Source: Haliea sp. (GTDB taxonomy: Bacteria > Pseudomonadota > Gammaproteobacteria > Pseudomonadales > Halieaceae). From it: a stretch of DNA of 36,995 nucleotides. This document shows, piece after piece, positions 16,801 to 26,584 of this stretch; positions within the stretch are counted from its first letter, which is position 1, and each line of letters opens with the position of its first letter. A model generated the notes under the pieces. The model made no database searches, had not been told where the DNA came from, and saw only the letters and a program-made list of their open reading frames with translations. The stretch lies in assembly GCA_030730585.1 (NCBI GenBank), contig JANQUV010000034.1, forward strand, positions 1 through 36,995, read 5' to 3'. A program made the position numbers and the translations under genes.

Positions 16801-17417
16801 TGTACACGTGCAGCCAGGCCGTGGTACTCGCCAGCGGAAATGCAGGCAAGCTCGCCGAGCTGTCGCGTATTCTGGCCCCGCTGGGGCTTTCCTTGCGGGC
16901 GCAGTCTGAACTGGGCGTGGTAGAGGTTGCCGAAACCGGGCTGACGTTTGTCGAAAACGCCATCATCAAGGCACGCGCTGCAGCCGATCAAACAGGCCTC
17001 CCCGCCATCGCCGACGACTCCGGGCTGGAAGTGGACTGGCTGCAAGGCGCACCCGGCATTCACTCTGCACGCTATTCCGGTGCAGGTGATGCGGGCAACA
17101 ACCACAAACTGCTAGAAGCCCTGCAGGATGTGCCCTGGCCTGACCGCACAGCACGCTACCAGTGCGTTTTAGTCTACATGCGCCATGCACTGGACCCCAC
17201 GCCGATCATTTGCCAAGGCAGCTGGGAGGGCCACATTCTCGACAGCGCACAGGGCGAGGGTGGTTTCGGTTATGACCCGCTGTTTCATGTCGAAGCCTTC
17301 AACTGTAGCGCGGCACAGCTGGCGCCGCGCACCAAGAATCGTGTGAGCCACCGTGCCGTGGCCTGTGCCCAGCTGGTCGCCGCGGTGGAACGCGACATCG
17401 CGCAACGCACGCGTTAG
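16800..17417 (+). CDS. rdgB: dITP/XTP pyrophosphatase
   Basis: RdgB hydrolyses non-standard purine triphosphates (dITP, XTP) to monophosphates, keeping deaminated bases out of DNA. The 205-residue protein shows [16 protein letters not shown], the catalytic [38 protein letters not shown] and the final VSHRAVA motif. It overlaps the preceding gene by one base and hemW by one base, in the order known from many gammaproteobacteria. Confidence 0.97.
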   Translation: MYTCSQAVVLASGNAGKLAELSRILAPLGLSLRAQSELGVVEVAETGLTFVENAIIKARAAADQTGLPAIADDSGLEVDWLQGAPGIHSARYSGAGDAGNNHKLLEALQDVPWPDRTARYQCVLVYMRHALDPTPIICQGSWEGHILDSAQGEGGFGYDPLFHVEAFNCSAAQLAPRTKNRVSHRAVACAQLVAAVERDIAQRTR

Positions 17418-18559
17418 TGGGCGCCCTGCAGCTACCACCGCTGGGGCTCTACGTGCACCTACCCTGGTGCGAGCGCAAATGCCCCTACTGCGACTTTAAT
17501 TCCCATGAAGCCCGCAGCCTGCCAGAAGCCGCCTATATCGACAGCCTGTTGGCGGACCTGGAAGCTGACCTGCACTTTGTTCAAGGCCGCGAGGTAGGCA
17601 CGCTATTCATCGGCGGTGGCACACCGAGTTTGTTCAGTGCTGCAGGTATACAGCACTTGATGGGCGGCATTGCCGCACGTGTGGCCTTGGCGGAAGGCTT
17701 TGAGGCCACACTGGAAGCCAATCCGGGCAGTGCCGAGGCAGAAAAGTTCGCCGGCTTTCGTGCCGCAGGCATCAATCGCCTGTCGCTGGGCATACAGTCT
17801 TTCCAGAATGCCCAGCTGGCTGCGCTGGGCCGGGTACACAACAGTGACCAGGCACATGCCGCCGTAGGCGCGGCGCGCCAAGCCGGGTTTCAGCGAATCA
17901 ACCTGGATCTCATGCATGGGCTGCCAGGGCAAACAGCAGCTGCCGCACTGGCCGACCTGGCGACCGCATCTGCCTACCAAACCGGACATTTATCCTGGTA
18001 CCAGCTCACCATAGAACAAAATACGGTCTTTTATAAACAGCGCCCCATCCTCCCCGAGGAAGATATCTTGGCGGATATTCAGGATGCCGGTGAAGTACAG
18101 CTCTGTGCCGCCGGGCTGGCACCCTACGAAGTGTCCGCCTGGGCCGCTACAGGCGAACAGTGCCGACACAACCTTAACTACTGGGAGTTTGGTGACTATC
18201 TGGGGATTGGCGCAGGCGCGCACGGTAAAATCAGTTTTCCGGACGGACGTATCCTGCGCTATTCCAAACGCCGTCAACCCGACGCCTATATGGCGGCGCA
18301 AGGTGACTGGCAAGTACAGCCGCAGTGGCTCAGCGATGCTGAACGGCCCGGCGAATACATGCTAAACGCCTTGCGCCTTAACAGCGGCTTCGCCCTGCCC
18401 GACTACACCGCTCGCACTGGCCTACCCTGCTCAACGCTGCAGCCGGCGCTCGATTCATTAGTGGCTCGGGGCTTGCTGGTGCAGGAAGGAGAACAGTTGC
18501 GTGCGAGTGAGCTGGGGCGGCGCTTTCTCGATTCAGTCATCACCGAGTTTCTCGCCTGA
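17417..18559 (+). CDS. hemW: Radical SAM heme chaperone HemW
   Basis: HemW is a radical SAM protein once confused with coproporphyrinogen III oxidase; it binds heme and helps load it into respiratory enzymes. The 380-residue product has LYVHLPWCERKCPYCDFNSH, with the CxxxCxxC iron-sulfur motif, then FIGGGTPSLFS, GINRLSLGIQSF and INLDLMHGLPGQT. YSKRRQPDAYM and a C-terminal HemN-like winged region follow. The start is GTG, sharing a base with the rdgB stop. It ends the run that begins at yggS and converges on trmB. Confidence 0.94.
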   Translation: MGALQLPPLGLYVHLPWCERKCPYCDFNSHEARSLPEAAYIDSLLADLEADLHFVQGREVGTLFIGGGTPSLFSAAGIQHLMGGIAARVALAEGFEATLEANPGSAEAEKFAGFRAAGINRLSLGIQSFQNAQLAALGRVHNSDQAHAAVGAARQAGFQRINLDLMHGLPGQTAAAALADLATASAYQTGHLSWYQLTIEQNTVFYKQRPILPEEDILADIQDAGEVQLCAAGLAPYEVSAWAATGEQCRHNLNYWEFGDYLGIGAGAHGKISFPDGRILRYSKRRQPDAYMAAQGDWQVQPQWLSDAERPGEYMLNALRLNSGFALPDYTARTGLPCSTLQPALDSLVARGLLVQEGEQLRASELGRRFLDSVITEFLA

Positions 18560-18603
18560 TACGCTGCCCGGCGCAGACTGCCTCGAGCACTCTGCCAGAA
18601 TGA

Positions 18604-19293
18604 TCAGTCGGCCGTGCGGGTGAACACCAAATCCCAAACACCGTGCCCCAATCGCTCACCGCGCTGCTCGAATTTGGTCAGCGGGCGGTGCGCCGGACGG
18701 GGCGTGTAAAGCCCATCTGCGGCCGTATTCTCAAGCCCTGGTGTAGCGGTGAGGACTTCCAGCATTTGCTGCGCGTAGCTCTCCCAATCCGTGGCCAGAT
18801 GCAGCTTACCCTCCGGTTTGAGATAACCCACCAGGTCAGCCGTAAACGCCGGCTGAATCAGACGTCGCTTGTGGTGGCGTTTCTTGTGCCAAGGGTCGGG
18901 AAAGAAAATCTGCAGGGTATCGAGGCTTCCAGACGCAATGCAATCACGCAACACTTCCACCGCATCGTGGCAATACACGCGGATATTGTCGACTCCAGCT
19001 TCCGCCATGGTGTGCAGCATTTTGCCAACGCCGGGGCGATGCACTTCAATCCCGATAAAATCTGTCTCGGGCGCCGCAGCTGCCATTTCGACAAATGACT
19101 GACCCATGCCAAAGCCTATTTCCAACACCCGTGGAGCCTCGCGGCCAAAAACCTGCGGGTAATCCAGGGGACCGTCGCTATGAAGCAGGCCATAACGCGG
19201 CCAGCCTTCATCGAAGGCACGCTGTTGTCCGCTGGTGAGGCGCCCCATACGCAGTACATAGCTGCGTATGGCCCGGTGGGCAGTATCAGTCAT
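18604..19293 (-). CDS. trmB: tRNA (guanine46-N7)-methyltransferase
   Basis: TrmB makes m7G at position 46 of the variable loop of tRNAs with SAM. The 229-residue product has [15 protein letters not shown] (SAM motif I), [33 protein letters not shown] (substrate motif) and [19 protein letters not shown] near the end. It lies three bases beyond the stop of the DUF423 gene, with which it is probably co-transcribed, and its 3' end faces hemW. Confidence 0.96.
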   Translation of the reverse strand: MTDTAHRAIRSYVLRMGRLTSGQQRAFDEGWPRYGLLHSDGPLDYPQVFGREAPRVLEIGFGMGQSFVEMAAAAPETDFIGIEVHRPGVGKMLHTMAEAGVDNIRVYCHDAVEVLRDCIASGSLDTLQIFFPDPWHKKRHHKRRLIQPAFTADLVGYLKPEGKLHLATDWESYAQQMLEVLTATPGLENTAADGLYTPRPAHRPLTKFEQRGERLGHGVWDLVFTRTAD

Positions 19294-19296
19294 TGA

Positions 19297-19674
19297 TCAG
19301 CCAGCCAGCTTCCAGCTGGCGGCAGCCAGGCAACCCCAGCCAGCAATGAAGGCGAGGCCGCCCAAGGGAGCAATAGCACCCAACCAACGCAAGCCAGAAA
19401 GGCTAAGCACGTACAAACTGCCGGAGAATAGCAGTAGGCCCAGCATGAACAACCAACCGCCACTGCGTAGCAGGGTCAGTTCAGCGTTTTGCGCCAGCAA
19501 AATACCAACCGCCAGCAGGGCGAGAGAATGATAGAAGTGATATTGAACGGCGGTCTGGAAGACATCCAGTGAGTAGCTGTCCAAGCGAGCCTTGAGGGCG
19601 TGAGCGCCAAAAGCACCAAAACCAACCGCAAGTGCGCCGCTGATAGCGGCACTGGCAATAAAGAACTGCGCCAT
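19297..19674 (-). CDS. DUF423 family small membrane protein
   Basis: This 125-residue protein is a YgdD-like DUF423 member with four hydrophobic helices. Recognisable parts are AISGALAVGFGAFGAHALK, YHFYHSLALLAVGILL, the glycine-rich LFSGSLYVLSLSG and IAPLGGLAFIAGW. The function is not established. The ATG at 19674 is preferred over an upstream codon at 19716, because GGAG lies six bases before it and homologues begin at this level. It stands between rpoH and trmB. Confidence 0.9.
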   Translation of the reverse strand: MAQFFIASAAISGALAVGFGAFGAHALKARLDSYSLDVFQTAVQYHFYHSLALLAVGILLAQNAELTLLRSGGWLFMLGLLLFSGSLYVLSLSGLRWLGAIAPLGGLAFIAGWGCLAAASWKLAG

Positions 19675-19727
19675 GAGGGGCTCCGAAAACACGGGAGTGC
19701 AGTGTAGCACTCCCAAGGTCAGTCAGT

Positions 19728-20582
19728 TCAGGCTGCGATAGAGGTACGCAGCTTCTTCATGGCGTTTTGCTCAAGCTGGCGAATGCGTTCGGCAGACACC
19801 TGATACTTGGCTGCCAACTCGTGCAACGTGGCCTTCTTTTCCGCCAGCCAACGTTGGGCAAGAATATCACGGCTGCGCTCGTCCAGCTCACCCAGCGCCT
19901 GATACAGCTGGTCTTCACTGTTTTCCTGCCAGTTATCGGATTCGACCGACAGCGCCGGGTCGCTGCGCTGGTCTTCAAGATAGTACTGGGGAGCCTGCCA
20001 GGCGTCGTCTTCGTCTTGGCCAACGGGTGAGTCAAACGCGACATCGCGACTGCTAAGGCGCCCTTCCATGCGCTGCACTTCCGCAATATCCACACCGAGG
20101 TCGTCAGCAACGGCTTGCGCCTCTTCCCGGCTCAACCACGCCAAGGTCTTCTTCGCACCGCGAAGGTTGAAGAACAGCTTACGCTGCGCTTTGGTGGTGG
20201 CGACTTTCACTATGCGCCAGTTGCGCAGAATAAATTCGTGCATTTCCGCTTTAATCCAATGCACCGCAAAGGACACCAAACGCACGCCTTTTTCAGGGTT
20301 AAAGCGTTTCACCGCCTTCATCAGGCCCACGTTCCCTTCCTGAATCAGGTCAGCTTCAGACAGGCCATAGCCTGAATAACTGCGGGCAATGTGCACCACG
20401 AAACGCAGGTGGGACATTACCAACTCGCGTGCCGCCTCCACATTAGCGTTGCAATACAAGTCCTCTGCCAGCGCTTTTTCACGCTCTGGCGTCAATAACG
20501 GAATGCTGCTTACAGCCTGCACGTAGGCCCCAAGATTGGCGCCCGGCACCATCTGGTCGACTGGTAACAACCCTCTGCTCAT
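19728..20582 (-). CDS. rpoH: RNA polymerase heat-shock sigma factor RpoH (sigma-32)
   Basis: RpoH directs polymerase to chaperone and protease genes after heat shock. The 284-residue protein equals the E. coli length. Region 2 shows HLRFVVHIARSYSGYGLSEADLIQEGN and VRLVSFAVHWIKAEMHEFIL. The RpoH box QRKLFFNLRGAKK, which separates RpoH from other sigma factors, follows, and region 4 ends in KYQVSAERIRQLEQNAMKKLR. The ATG at 20582 has AAGGGG seven bases upstream; the open frame extends back to 20738 without support. Unlike the ftsYEX genes before it, which overlap each other, rpoH follows a 142-bp gap holding a sigma-E-type promoter, a sigma-70-type promoter and a CIRCE-like operator. The predicted leader from the downstream promoter is only about 20 bases, too short for an E. 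coli-type thermosensor that includes much upstream RNA. Confidence 0.97.
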   Translation of the reverse strand: MSRGLLPVDQMVPGANLGAYVQAVSSIPLLTPEREKALAEDLYCNANVEAARELVMSHLRFVVHIARSYSGYGLSEADLIQEGNVGLMKAVKRFNPEKGVRLVSFAVHWIKAEMHEFILRNWRIVKVATTKAQRKLFFNLRGAKKTLAWLSREEAQAVADDLGVDIAEVQRMEGRLSSRDVAFDSPVGQDEDDAWQAPQYYLEDQRSDPALSVESDNWQENSEDQLYQALGELDERSRDILAQRWLAEKKATLHELAAKYQVSAERIRQLEQNAMKKLRTSIAA

Positions 20583-20608
20583 ACACAATCCCCTTTCTAC
20601 TGTCTTCA

Positions 20609-20638
20609 ATTCTAGCACTCCTGACCTTAGAGTGCTAA
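20609..20638 (-). promoter_or_regulatory. Sigma-70-type promoter of rpoH
   Basis: Read leftward, TTAGCA (20638-20633) and TAGAAT (20614-20609) are 18 bp apart; the -10 matches five of six consensus bases. The predicted start is near 20602, giving a leader of about 20 bases. The whole core promoter coincides with the CIRCE-like operator. Confidence 0.5.
20612..20638. promoter_or_regulatory. CIRCE-like operator (HrcA binding site) upstream of rpoH
   Basis: Read leftward the sequence is TTAGCACTC, nine bases, GAGTGCTAG. The CIRCE consensus is TTAGCACTC-N9-GAGTGCTAA, so 17 of 18 arm positions match and the spacer length is exact. The site covers the predicted -35 and -10 of the proximal rpoH promoter. 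HrcA repression of rpoH is inference from the operator match; the hrcA gene is not in the window. Confidence 0.85.
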
Positions 20639-20653
20639 CCGCGAAAAAGTTCC
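20627..20653 (-). promoter_or_regulatory. Sigma-E (AlgU)-type promoter of rpoH
   Basis: Read leftward, GGAACTT (20653-20647), a 15-bp spacer and TCTAA (20631-20627) fit the extracytoplasmic-stress consensus. Sigma-E-type promoters before rpoH are established in E. coli and Pseudomonas. Its -10 lies in the CIRCE spacer, so HrcA could also block this promoter. Confidence 0.65.
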
Positions 20654-20724
20654 GGGGGAGCTGCGCGCCAAGCCAGCAATTTACGGGATAAGCTTGCTGC
20701 GGAAGTGGCAGCGCGAGGCTAGCG

Positions 20725-21699
20725 CTAGCGCGGGGCAATCAGACGCAGGTGCCTGGTTACCGCCAGCCAGGCGCCGGCAAGGCCCAAACAGCCGCCGATT
20801 AGCACCAGGTTCAGGCTACCCATAATACCCAGGCCACCGAGCCGGAAATTGCTCTGATACAGCTCCGCCAGGCGCATCACCGGACCACCCAGAAGCCACA
20901 GCGCCGAGGCCACCAGCAATGCCGCGAACACGCCGCCGCCCACGCCATACCAAAGCCCGGTATACAAAAACGGACGGCGGACAAAGGCATTGCTGCCGCC
21001 AACCAGTTTAATCACCACAATTTCTTCCCGGCGGCTCTCGATAGACAGGCGGATGGTGTTACCCAGTATTAACACAACCCCAGCCACCAGCACACTGCCC
21101 AAGGCCCAGACTACACGTCGACTAATTTGCATCAGGGTATTAAGACGTTCAAGCCAAGCCATATCCAGCACCACCTCGGCAATGCGGGGGTCGGCGGCCA
21201 ATTCTGTATAGAGTGCCGGCGCCGCATCGCTACCCGGCACGGGTGTCAGCAGCAACACGTCCGGCAGCGGGTTGCGCTCCAGAGTCTCCAGCACGTCGGC
21301 AAACCCGGACAGCACGCTGAACTCGGCTAACGCTGCATCTCGGGAAACAAACGCCACATGCTCGACATCGGGCCGTTGTTGCAGCGCTGCACTGAGCGAC
21401 TGCGCCTCATCGGCACTGACAGACCCACTGAGAAACAGGGACAGCTGCGCAGGGCTGTCCCAGCGATCACTGAGCGCTCGGGCATTGTCCAGCGCTACCG
21501 TCAGGGCCGCAGGCAGTGCCAGCGCAATACCCAGCACCAACCAGGTGAGCGTGCTGGCAAAGGGGTGGTCCAGGACGCGAGCCAAACTGTCGGCAGCCGA
21601 CAATCGGTGGTGTGCCAGCCAGCCCTGAAACAGGTGCCGCATTTGGGTGCGACGCGTGCTGGCTCCCTCGCGGCGAAGTTTGTTTTCTACCGCACTCAT
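20725..21699 (-). CDS. ftsX: Cell division protein FtsX
   Basis: FtsX is the membrane partner of FtsE; the complex acts at the septum and controls cell-wall hydrolases through periplasmic activators. The 324-residue protein has a cytoplasmic N-tail, a first membrane helix (near 52-72, TLTWLVLGIALALPAALTVA), and a periplasmic domain with LSLFLSGSVSADEAQSL. Three more helices near the C-terminus include VVWALGSVLVAGVVLILGNT and LGIMGSLNLVLIGGCLGLAG. SRREEIVVIKLVGGSNAFVRRPFLYTG carries the FtsX family motif. It overlaps ftsE as ATGA. Confidence 0.96.
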   Translation of the reverse strand: MSAVENKLRREGASTRRTQMRHLFQGWLAHHRLSAADSLARVLDHPFASTLTWLVLGIALALPAALTVALDNARALSDRWDSPAQLSLFLSGSVSADEAQSLSAALQQRPDVEHVAFVSRDAALAEFSVLSGFADVLETLERNPLPDVLLLTPVPGSDAAPALYTELAADPRIAEVVLDMAWLERLNTLMQISRRVVWALGSVLVAGVVLILGNTIRLSIESRREEIVVIKLVGGSNAFVRRPFLYTGLWYGVGGGVFAALLVASALWLLGGPVMRLAELYQSNFRLGGLGIMGSLNLVLIGGCLGLAGAWLAVTRHLRLIAPR

Positions 21700-22358
21700 G
21701 CGCCAGTTCCTACCAAGCGCCCGCCGCGCAAGGTGAGGATGCGATGGCGCATGCGAGAAATCAGCGCCAGGTCGTGGCTGGCAATCAACACAGTAACCCC
21801 TACCTGGCTAAAGGCCTCAAACAGCTGCATGATCTCTGCCGAGAGCAGCGGGTCGAGGTTACCGGTGGGTTCGTCCGCCAGCAAAATCCGTGGCCGTGCC
21901 ACGACGGCCCGCGCGATGCCCACCCGCTGCTGTTCACCGCCTGACAGAGTCACCGGCAGCGCGCGCTCTTTTGACAGCAAGCCCACCTTATCCAGCGCCG
22001 CACGCACCCGGCGACCGATTTCACGCTGCTCGTAGCCGCCAATCACCAGGGGCAGCGCCACGTTGTGAAACACGCTGCGGTCGAACAACAATTGATGATT
22101 TTGGAAAACGACGCCGATATTACGCCGATGACGCGGGATACCGCGCTCACCGACTTTCGCCAGGTTCTGGCCGTCAACAATCAGCTGACCGCGGGAAGGT
22201 CGCTCAATCAACATAATCAAGCGCAGCAATGTACTTTTGCCCGCGCCGGAATGACCCGTGAGAAAAACCATCTCATCCTGGCGAATCTCGACGCTCACCT
22301 CGCTCAAGGCTTCGTGGCCTTCCTCGTAGCGCTTACTAACGCGATCAAAGGTGATCAT
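21696..22358 (-). CDS. ftsE: Cell division ATP-binding protein FtsE
   Basis: FtsE is the ATPase of the FtsEX complex, recruited to the divisome. The 220-residue ABC protein has Walker A GHSGAGKST, the Q-loop region VFQNHQLLFDRSV, the signature LSGGEQQR, Walker B ILLADEPTGNLD and the switch histidine in IASHDL. It overlaps ftsY by four bases upstream and ftsX by four bases downstream, so ftsY-ftsE-ftsX is one tightly coupled unit, as in E. coli. Confidence 0.97.
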   Translation of the reverse strand: MITFDRVSKRYEEGHEALSEVSVEIRQDEMVFLTGHSGAGKSTLLRLIMLIERPSRGQLIVDGQNLAKVGERGIPRHRRNIGVVFQNHQLLFDRSVFHNVALPLVIGGYEQREIGRRVRAALDKVGLLSKERALPVTLSGGEQQRVGIARAVVARPRILLADEPTGNLDPLLSAEIMQLFEAFSQVGVTVLIASHDLALISRMRHRILTLRGGRLVGTGA

Positions 22359-23557
22359 GGATCAGAATCCGCACCTGCGAACAAAGCATCGATAAAGGGC
22401 TCGGCGGCAAAAGGCCGCAAGTCATCCGCCGTTTCACCAAAGCCAATAAAGCGGATAGGCAGCCCAAGCTGGCGTGCAATGGCAAAGATTACGCCGCCCT
22501 TGGCGGTGCCATCAAGCTTGGTAAGTGTAAGCCCGGTCACCCCAACAAGCTGCTGGAAATGGCTGGCTTGGGCGAGTGCGTTCTGCCCCGTGCCGGCGTC
22601 GAGCACGAGCATCACCTCATGGGGCGCGGCGGCATCCAACTTGCCCATGACGCGCACCACCTTACGCAGCTCGTCCATCAAATGATCTTTGTTGTGCAGG
22701 CGTCCCGCAGTGTCGGCGATCAGCACATCCACATTGCGCGCCTGAGCCGCCTGCAGTGCATCAAAAATTACCGAGGCGCTGTCAGCACCCGTGTGTTGAG
22801 CGATGACCGGCACGTTGTGCCGCTCACCCCACACTTGCAACTGCTCAACCGCAGCAGCACGGAAAGTGTCGCCGGCCGCCAACATCACGGAACGACCTTC
22901 CGCCTGAAAGCGCCGAGCCAGCTTGCCGATGGTGGTGGTTTTACCGACCCCGTTCACCCCCACCATAAGAATCACATAGGGCCGGTGGCCCGACACGTCC
23001 AAAGGCACTTCACACGGCTGTAACAGGCCCAATAATTCTTCTTGTAGCGCCTGCTGTAAAGCCTCTGGCCGGGTCAACTCCTTGCGCGAAACTCGCTGCG
23101 TCAGGCGTTCTATAATATCCACCGTGGCATCAACACCCACATCGGCCAGCAACAGGCGCGACTCAAGCTCCTCAATCAGCTCCTCATCGATCTCCTTGCG
23201 GCCGAGGAACAGCGCGCCCATCCCTTGCACCAGCGTATTACTGGTTTTATCCAGCCCGCGGCGCAAGCGGGTGAAAAATCCGGCCTCCGCAGCCGCAACA
23301 GAAGGTGCAACCGGTTGTGCCACGGGCCGTTCTGCGGGCTGGGCCACAGCTTGAGCAGGCGAAGCCGGCGCGTAAGGCGGCTCACTCGCAGAGGCCGGCA
23401 CCAGCGCATCCGTTGCCGGCACAGAGCCGGGCATAGTCGCTGCAACCTCGCTAGGTGCTGGAGCATCTGGGGCGGTATCGACACTGGCGGCAACGGCCTT
23501 GTCTGCCTCTGGCACACTGGGTGCGGGCGTCTGTTTACTGCGGTTGAAAAACTTCAT
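22355..23557 (-). CDS. ftsY: Signal recognition particle receptor FtsY
   Basis: FtsY receives ribosome-SRP complexes at the inner membrane through GTP-dependent pairing with Ffh. The 400-residue protein starts with a short basic segment (MKFFNRSKQ). A low-complexity linker rich in Ala and Pro with scattered acidic residues follows (about 10-90). The membrane-contact and N domain comes next (EAGFFTRLRRGLDKTSNTLVQ), then the G domain with GVNGVGKTTTIGKLA, DTAGRLHNK and TKLDGTAKGG. The Ala/Pro-rich linker differs from the strongly acidic A domain of E. coli. It diverges from rsmD across 74 bp, an arrangement shared with E. coli. Confidence 0.97.
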   Translation of the reverse strand: MKFFNRSKQTPAPSVPEADKAVAASVDTAPDAPAPSEVAATMPGSVPATDALVPASASEPPYAPASPAQAVAQPAERPVAQPVAPSVAAAEAGFFTRLRRGLDKTSNTLVQGMGALFLGRKEIDEELIEELESRLLLADVGVDATVDIIERLTQRVSRKELTRPEALQQALQEELLGLLQPCEVPLDVSGHRPYVILMVGVNGVGKTTTIGKLARRFQAEGRSVMLAAGDTFRAAAVEQLQVWGERHNVPVIAQHTGADSASVIFDALQAAQARNVDVLIADTAGRLHNKDHLMDELRKVVRVMGKLDAAAPHEVMLVLDAGTGQNALAQASHFQQLVGVTGLTLTKLDGTAKGGVIFAIARQLGLPIRFIGFGETADDLRPFAAEPFIDALFAGADSDP

Positions 23558-23631
23558 GGGTCTCGTGATAAAATCGACGGCGGAGTATCCGCAGGACTGC
23601 GTATCCTATCACTCCTCAGAGGAGCGGAGAA

Positions 23632-24264
23632 ATGACAACACGCCGCGGCACGCCCGCAAAGGGCTCACAGCCGCCAAACGGCAGTTTACGTATCATTGGA
23701 GGGCGCTGGCGCGGTCGCAAACTGCCCTTCAACGCGGCACAGGGCTTACGCCCTACCGGTGACCGAATCCGTGAGACTCTGTTTAATTGGCTGGCCAACG
23801 AGCTCCCCGATGCACGCTGCGCCGATCTTTTCAGCGGTTCTGGTGCACTTGGGCTGGAAGCGCTGTCACGGGGCGCAATCCACTGCGATTTTGTCGAGAA
23901 CAACGCAGCAAGCCTGGCGCAGATTCGTCGCCACCTGCACACGCTTGATAGTGAGGCTCAAGGGACATGCCACGCCAGCAGCGCACTGGACCTGCTGACG
24001 AGGGCCACAGCAGGCCCGTGGGATGTCGTCTTCATCGACCCGCCGTTTGCGCTGCAGCTGGTTGCGCCAACCTGCGCGCTCCTGGCCACAAGCGGGGCCC
24101 TTGCAACATCGGCCAGCATTTACGTTGAGACAGGCCGAGAGGAAACCGAGATTGCATTTCCAGAAGGCTGGGAGCTGCACCGCGACAAAAACTCGGGCGC
24201 CGTTCGCTATCGGCTGTTCCACGCCCCGGCCCAGGGTTGGCCTGGTTTGCACGCGCAACCATGA
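23632..24264 (+). CDS. rsmD: 16S rRNA (guanine966-N2)-methyltransferase
   Basis: RsmD makes m2G966 in the 30S head. The 210-residue protein has LRIIGGRWRGRKLPF, RPTGDRIRETLFNWL, the SAM motif CADLFSGSGALGLEALSRG and the catalytic DVVFIDPPFA. GGAG lies upstream of the ATG at 23632. It diverges from ftsY and precedes coaD by 44 bp. Confidence 0.95.
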   Translation: MTTRRGTPAKGSQPPNGSLRIIGGRWRGRKLPFNAAQGLRPTGDRIRETLFNWLANELPDARCADLFSGSGALGLEALSRGAIHCDFVENNAASLAQIRRHLHTLDSEAQGTCHASSALDLLTRATAGPWDVVFIDPPFALQLVAPTCALLATSGALATSASIYVETGREETEIAFPEGWELHRDKNSGAVRYRLFHAPAQGWPGLHAQP

Positions 24265-24299
24265 GTGTTTACCATCCACCCCTCTCACCCTCTCCCTGA

Positions 24300-25147
<848 letters not shown>

Positions 25148-25203
25148 TATTCACTCCCCGAGAGGCAGCCGCCCCACACTGACAAGTTCTGAGTGTAGCC
25201 TGT

Positions 25204-26016
25204 TCAGCGCTGACAGGCCACGCAATACACCGTGCTGCGCTGACCCAATCGTACCTCACGCAAGGGGCGCCCGCAGCCGGTACACGGCGCGCCAGCGCGG
25301 CCATACACGGTTAACTGCTGAGCAAAGTAACCCGGCTTGCCATCACCGCCCACAAAATCACGCAGTGTAGTTCCACCCTGGTTTATGGCAGAAGTAAGCA
25401 CTTGCTTCACCGCCTCGACGAGGCGCGCGTAACGGGCCAGGCTGATCTTTCCGGCAGGACGATCGGGGCGGATGCCGGCCATAAAGAGCGCCTCATTGGC
25501 GTAGATGTTACCCACGCCCACAACCACCTTACCATCCATCAAAAACGGCTTAACGGGGCCTCTGCGTCCGCGAGACCGAACATAAAGCAGTTCACCACTG
25601 AACACGTCAGACAGCGGCTCTGGGCCCAGCCCTTCCAGCAAGCTATGGCTTTCGCCCGAGCCCAGCCATAACATACAACCAAACCGGCGGGGGTCGTTGT
25701 AGCGCAGCCGATCACCGCTGGAGAGCTGTATCTGCACGTGATCATGACGCAGCAATGGGCTATCGTCGCGGATAACGCGCAGGGAACCTGACATACCCAA
25801 ATGCACCAACAAGCTGCCGCTCGCCATACGAAAAAGCAGGTACTTGGCACGCCGTTCTACCGCAGTAATCTGCTGCCCGCACAACTGCTGCGGCAAATCT
25901 GCGGGGATTGGCCAGCGTAAACGCGGCTCACGTACCTCTACAGAGAGCACGCGTTGGCCCACCGACCAAGGCGCAACACCGCGACGGGTTGTTTCTACTT
26001 CCGGAAGCTCAGGCAT
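25204..26016 (-). CDS. mutM: Formamidopyrimidine-DNA glycosylase (Fpg)
   Basis: MutM removes 8-oxoguanine and formamidopyrimidines and nicks the DNA. The 270-residue protein begins [14 protein letters not shown]; after methionine removal the catalytic proline and Glu follow. The H2TH region ([23 protein letters not shown]) and a C-terminal zinc finger ([21 protein letters not shown]) are complete. The ATG at 26016 fits the required N-terminal proline; the frame extends five codons upstream. A terminator for rpmB-rpmG lies just before it. Confidence 0.97.
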   Translation of the reverse strand: MPELPEVETTRRGVAPWSVGQRVLSVEVREPRLRWPIPADLPQQLCGQQITAVERRAKYLLFRMASGSLLVHLGMSGSLRVIRDDSPLLRHDHVQIQLSSGDRLRYNDPRRFGCMLWLGSGESHSLLEGLGPEPLSDVFSGELLYVRSRGRRGPVKPFLMDGKVVVGVGNIYANEALFMAGIRPDRPAGKISLARYARLVEAVKQVLTSAINQGGTTLRDFVGGDGKPGYFAQQLTVYGRAGAPCTGCGRPLREVRLGQRSTVYCVACQR

Positions 26017-26029
26017 CGTTTTCAGCCAC

Positions 26030-26055
26030 AAAAAACCCCGACCTGGGCCGGGGTT
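26030..26055 (-). terminator. Intrinsic terminator after rpmB-rpmG
   Basis: On the minus strand the stem AACCCCG/CGGGGTT (26055-26049/26040-26034) has an 8-base loop and runs into six T residues (26035-26030). It lies 25 bases beyond the rpmG stop. Confidence 0.85.
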
Positions 26056-26079
26056 CTACGCGTATATGAGGGCACTTGC

Positions 26080-26235
26080 TTACTTGATTTTGCCTTCCTT
26101 ATACATTACGTGCTTACGCACGACTGGGTCGTACTTTTTCATTTCCAGCTTGTCTGGAGTGGTGCGCTTGTTCTTGTCAGTGGTATAGAAGTGCCCTGTA
26201 CCGGCTGACGAAATCATTCTGATCTTGTCTCTCAT
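26080..26235 (-). CDS. rpmG: 50S ribosomal protein L33
   Basis: L33 is a small protein of the large subunit near the tRNA exit site. The 51-residue product begins [19 protein letters not shown] and ends YKEGKIK, as expected. It lacks the CxxC pairs of zinc-binding L33, so it is the cysteine-free form. The gene follows rpmB by 26 bases; both are transcribed from a promoter at 26585-26613 and end at a strong terminator. Confidence 0.97.
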   Translation of the reverse strand: MRDKIRMISSAGTGHFYTTDKNKRTTPDKLEMKKYDPVVRKHVMYKEGKIK

Positions 26236-26261
26236 GACTACTCTCCTTCAGACTTCGCCGT

Positions 26262-26498
26262 TCAGACCTTGACGCCGCTGGCGCGCATGTCGCTCAGCAC
26301 TTGGTCAATGCCCTTCTTGTCGATGATACGCATGCCCTTGCTAGAAACACGCAGAGATACAAAACGCTTCTCGGATTCAACCCAAAACCGATGGTGGTGC
26401 AGGTTGGGCAAAAAACGGCGACGTGTGCGGTTTTTCGCATGTGATACGTTGTTTCCTGTGACCGGGCGCTTGCCGGTGACCTGACATACTCTTGTCAT
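26262..26498 (-). CDS. rpmB: 50S ribosomal protein L28
   Basis: L28 belongs to the large ribosomal subunit. The 78-residue product equals the E. coli length and begins [20 protein letters not shown]. It continues with [23 protein letters not shown]. The ATG at 26498 is chosen over an upstream codon at 26519 by this N-terminus and by a GGGAGAGG ribosome binding site. The first gene of the rpmB-rpmG pair. Confidence 0.97.
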   Translation of the reverse strand: MTRVCQVTGKRPVTGNNVSHAKNRTRRRFLPNLHHHRFWVESEKRFVSLRVSSKGMRIIDKKGIDQVLSDMRASGVKV

Positions 26499-26584
26499 GA
26501 TTGCCTCTCCCATTACCACGGGATTTGTCGAATTAGTGTGGCCAAATGGGTCAAAAAGGGTACCCCGGCCGCGCGGAGCGCGAC

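Noticed and set aside
18560-18603. Terminator between hemW and trmB
   Set aside because: Only a five-base GCAGA/TCTGC stem with a long loop and no T run was found.
20674-20699. Terminator after ftsX (CAGCAA/TTGCTG hairpin)
   Set aside because: The stem is only six bases with a 14-base loop and no T run. Read-through from ftsX into rpoH cannot be excluded.
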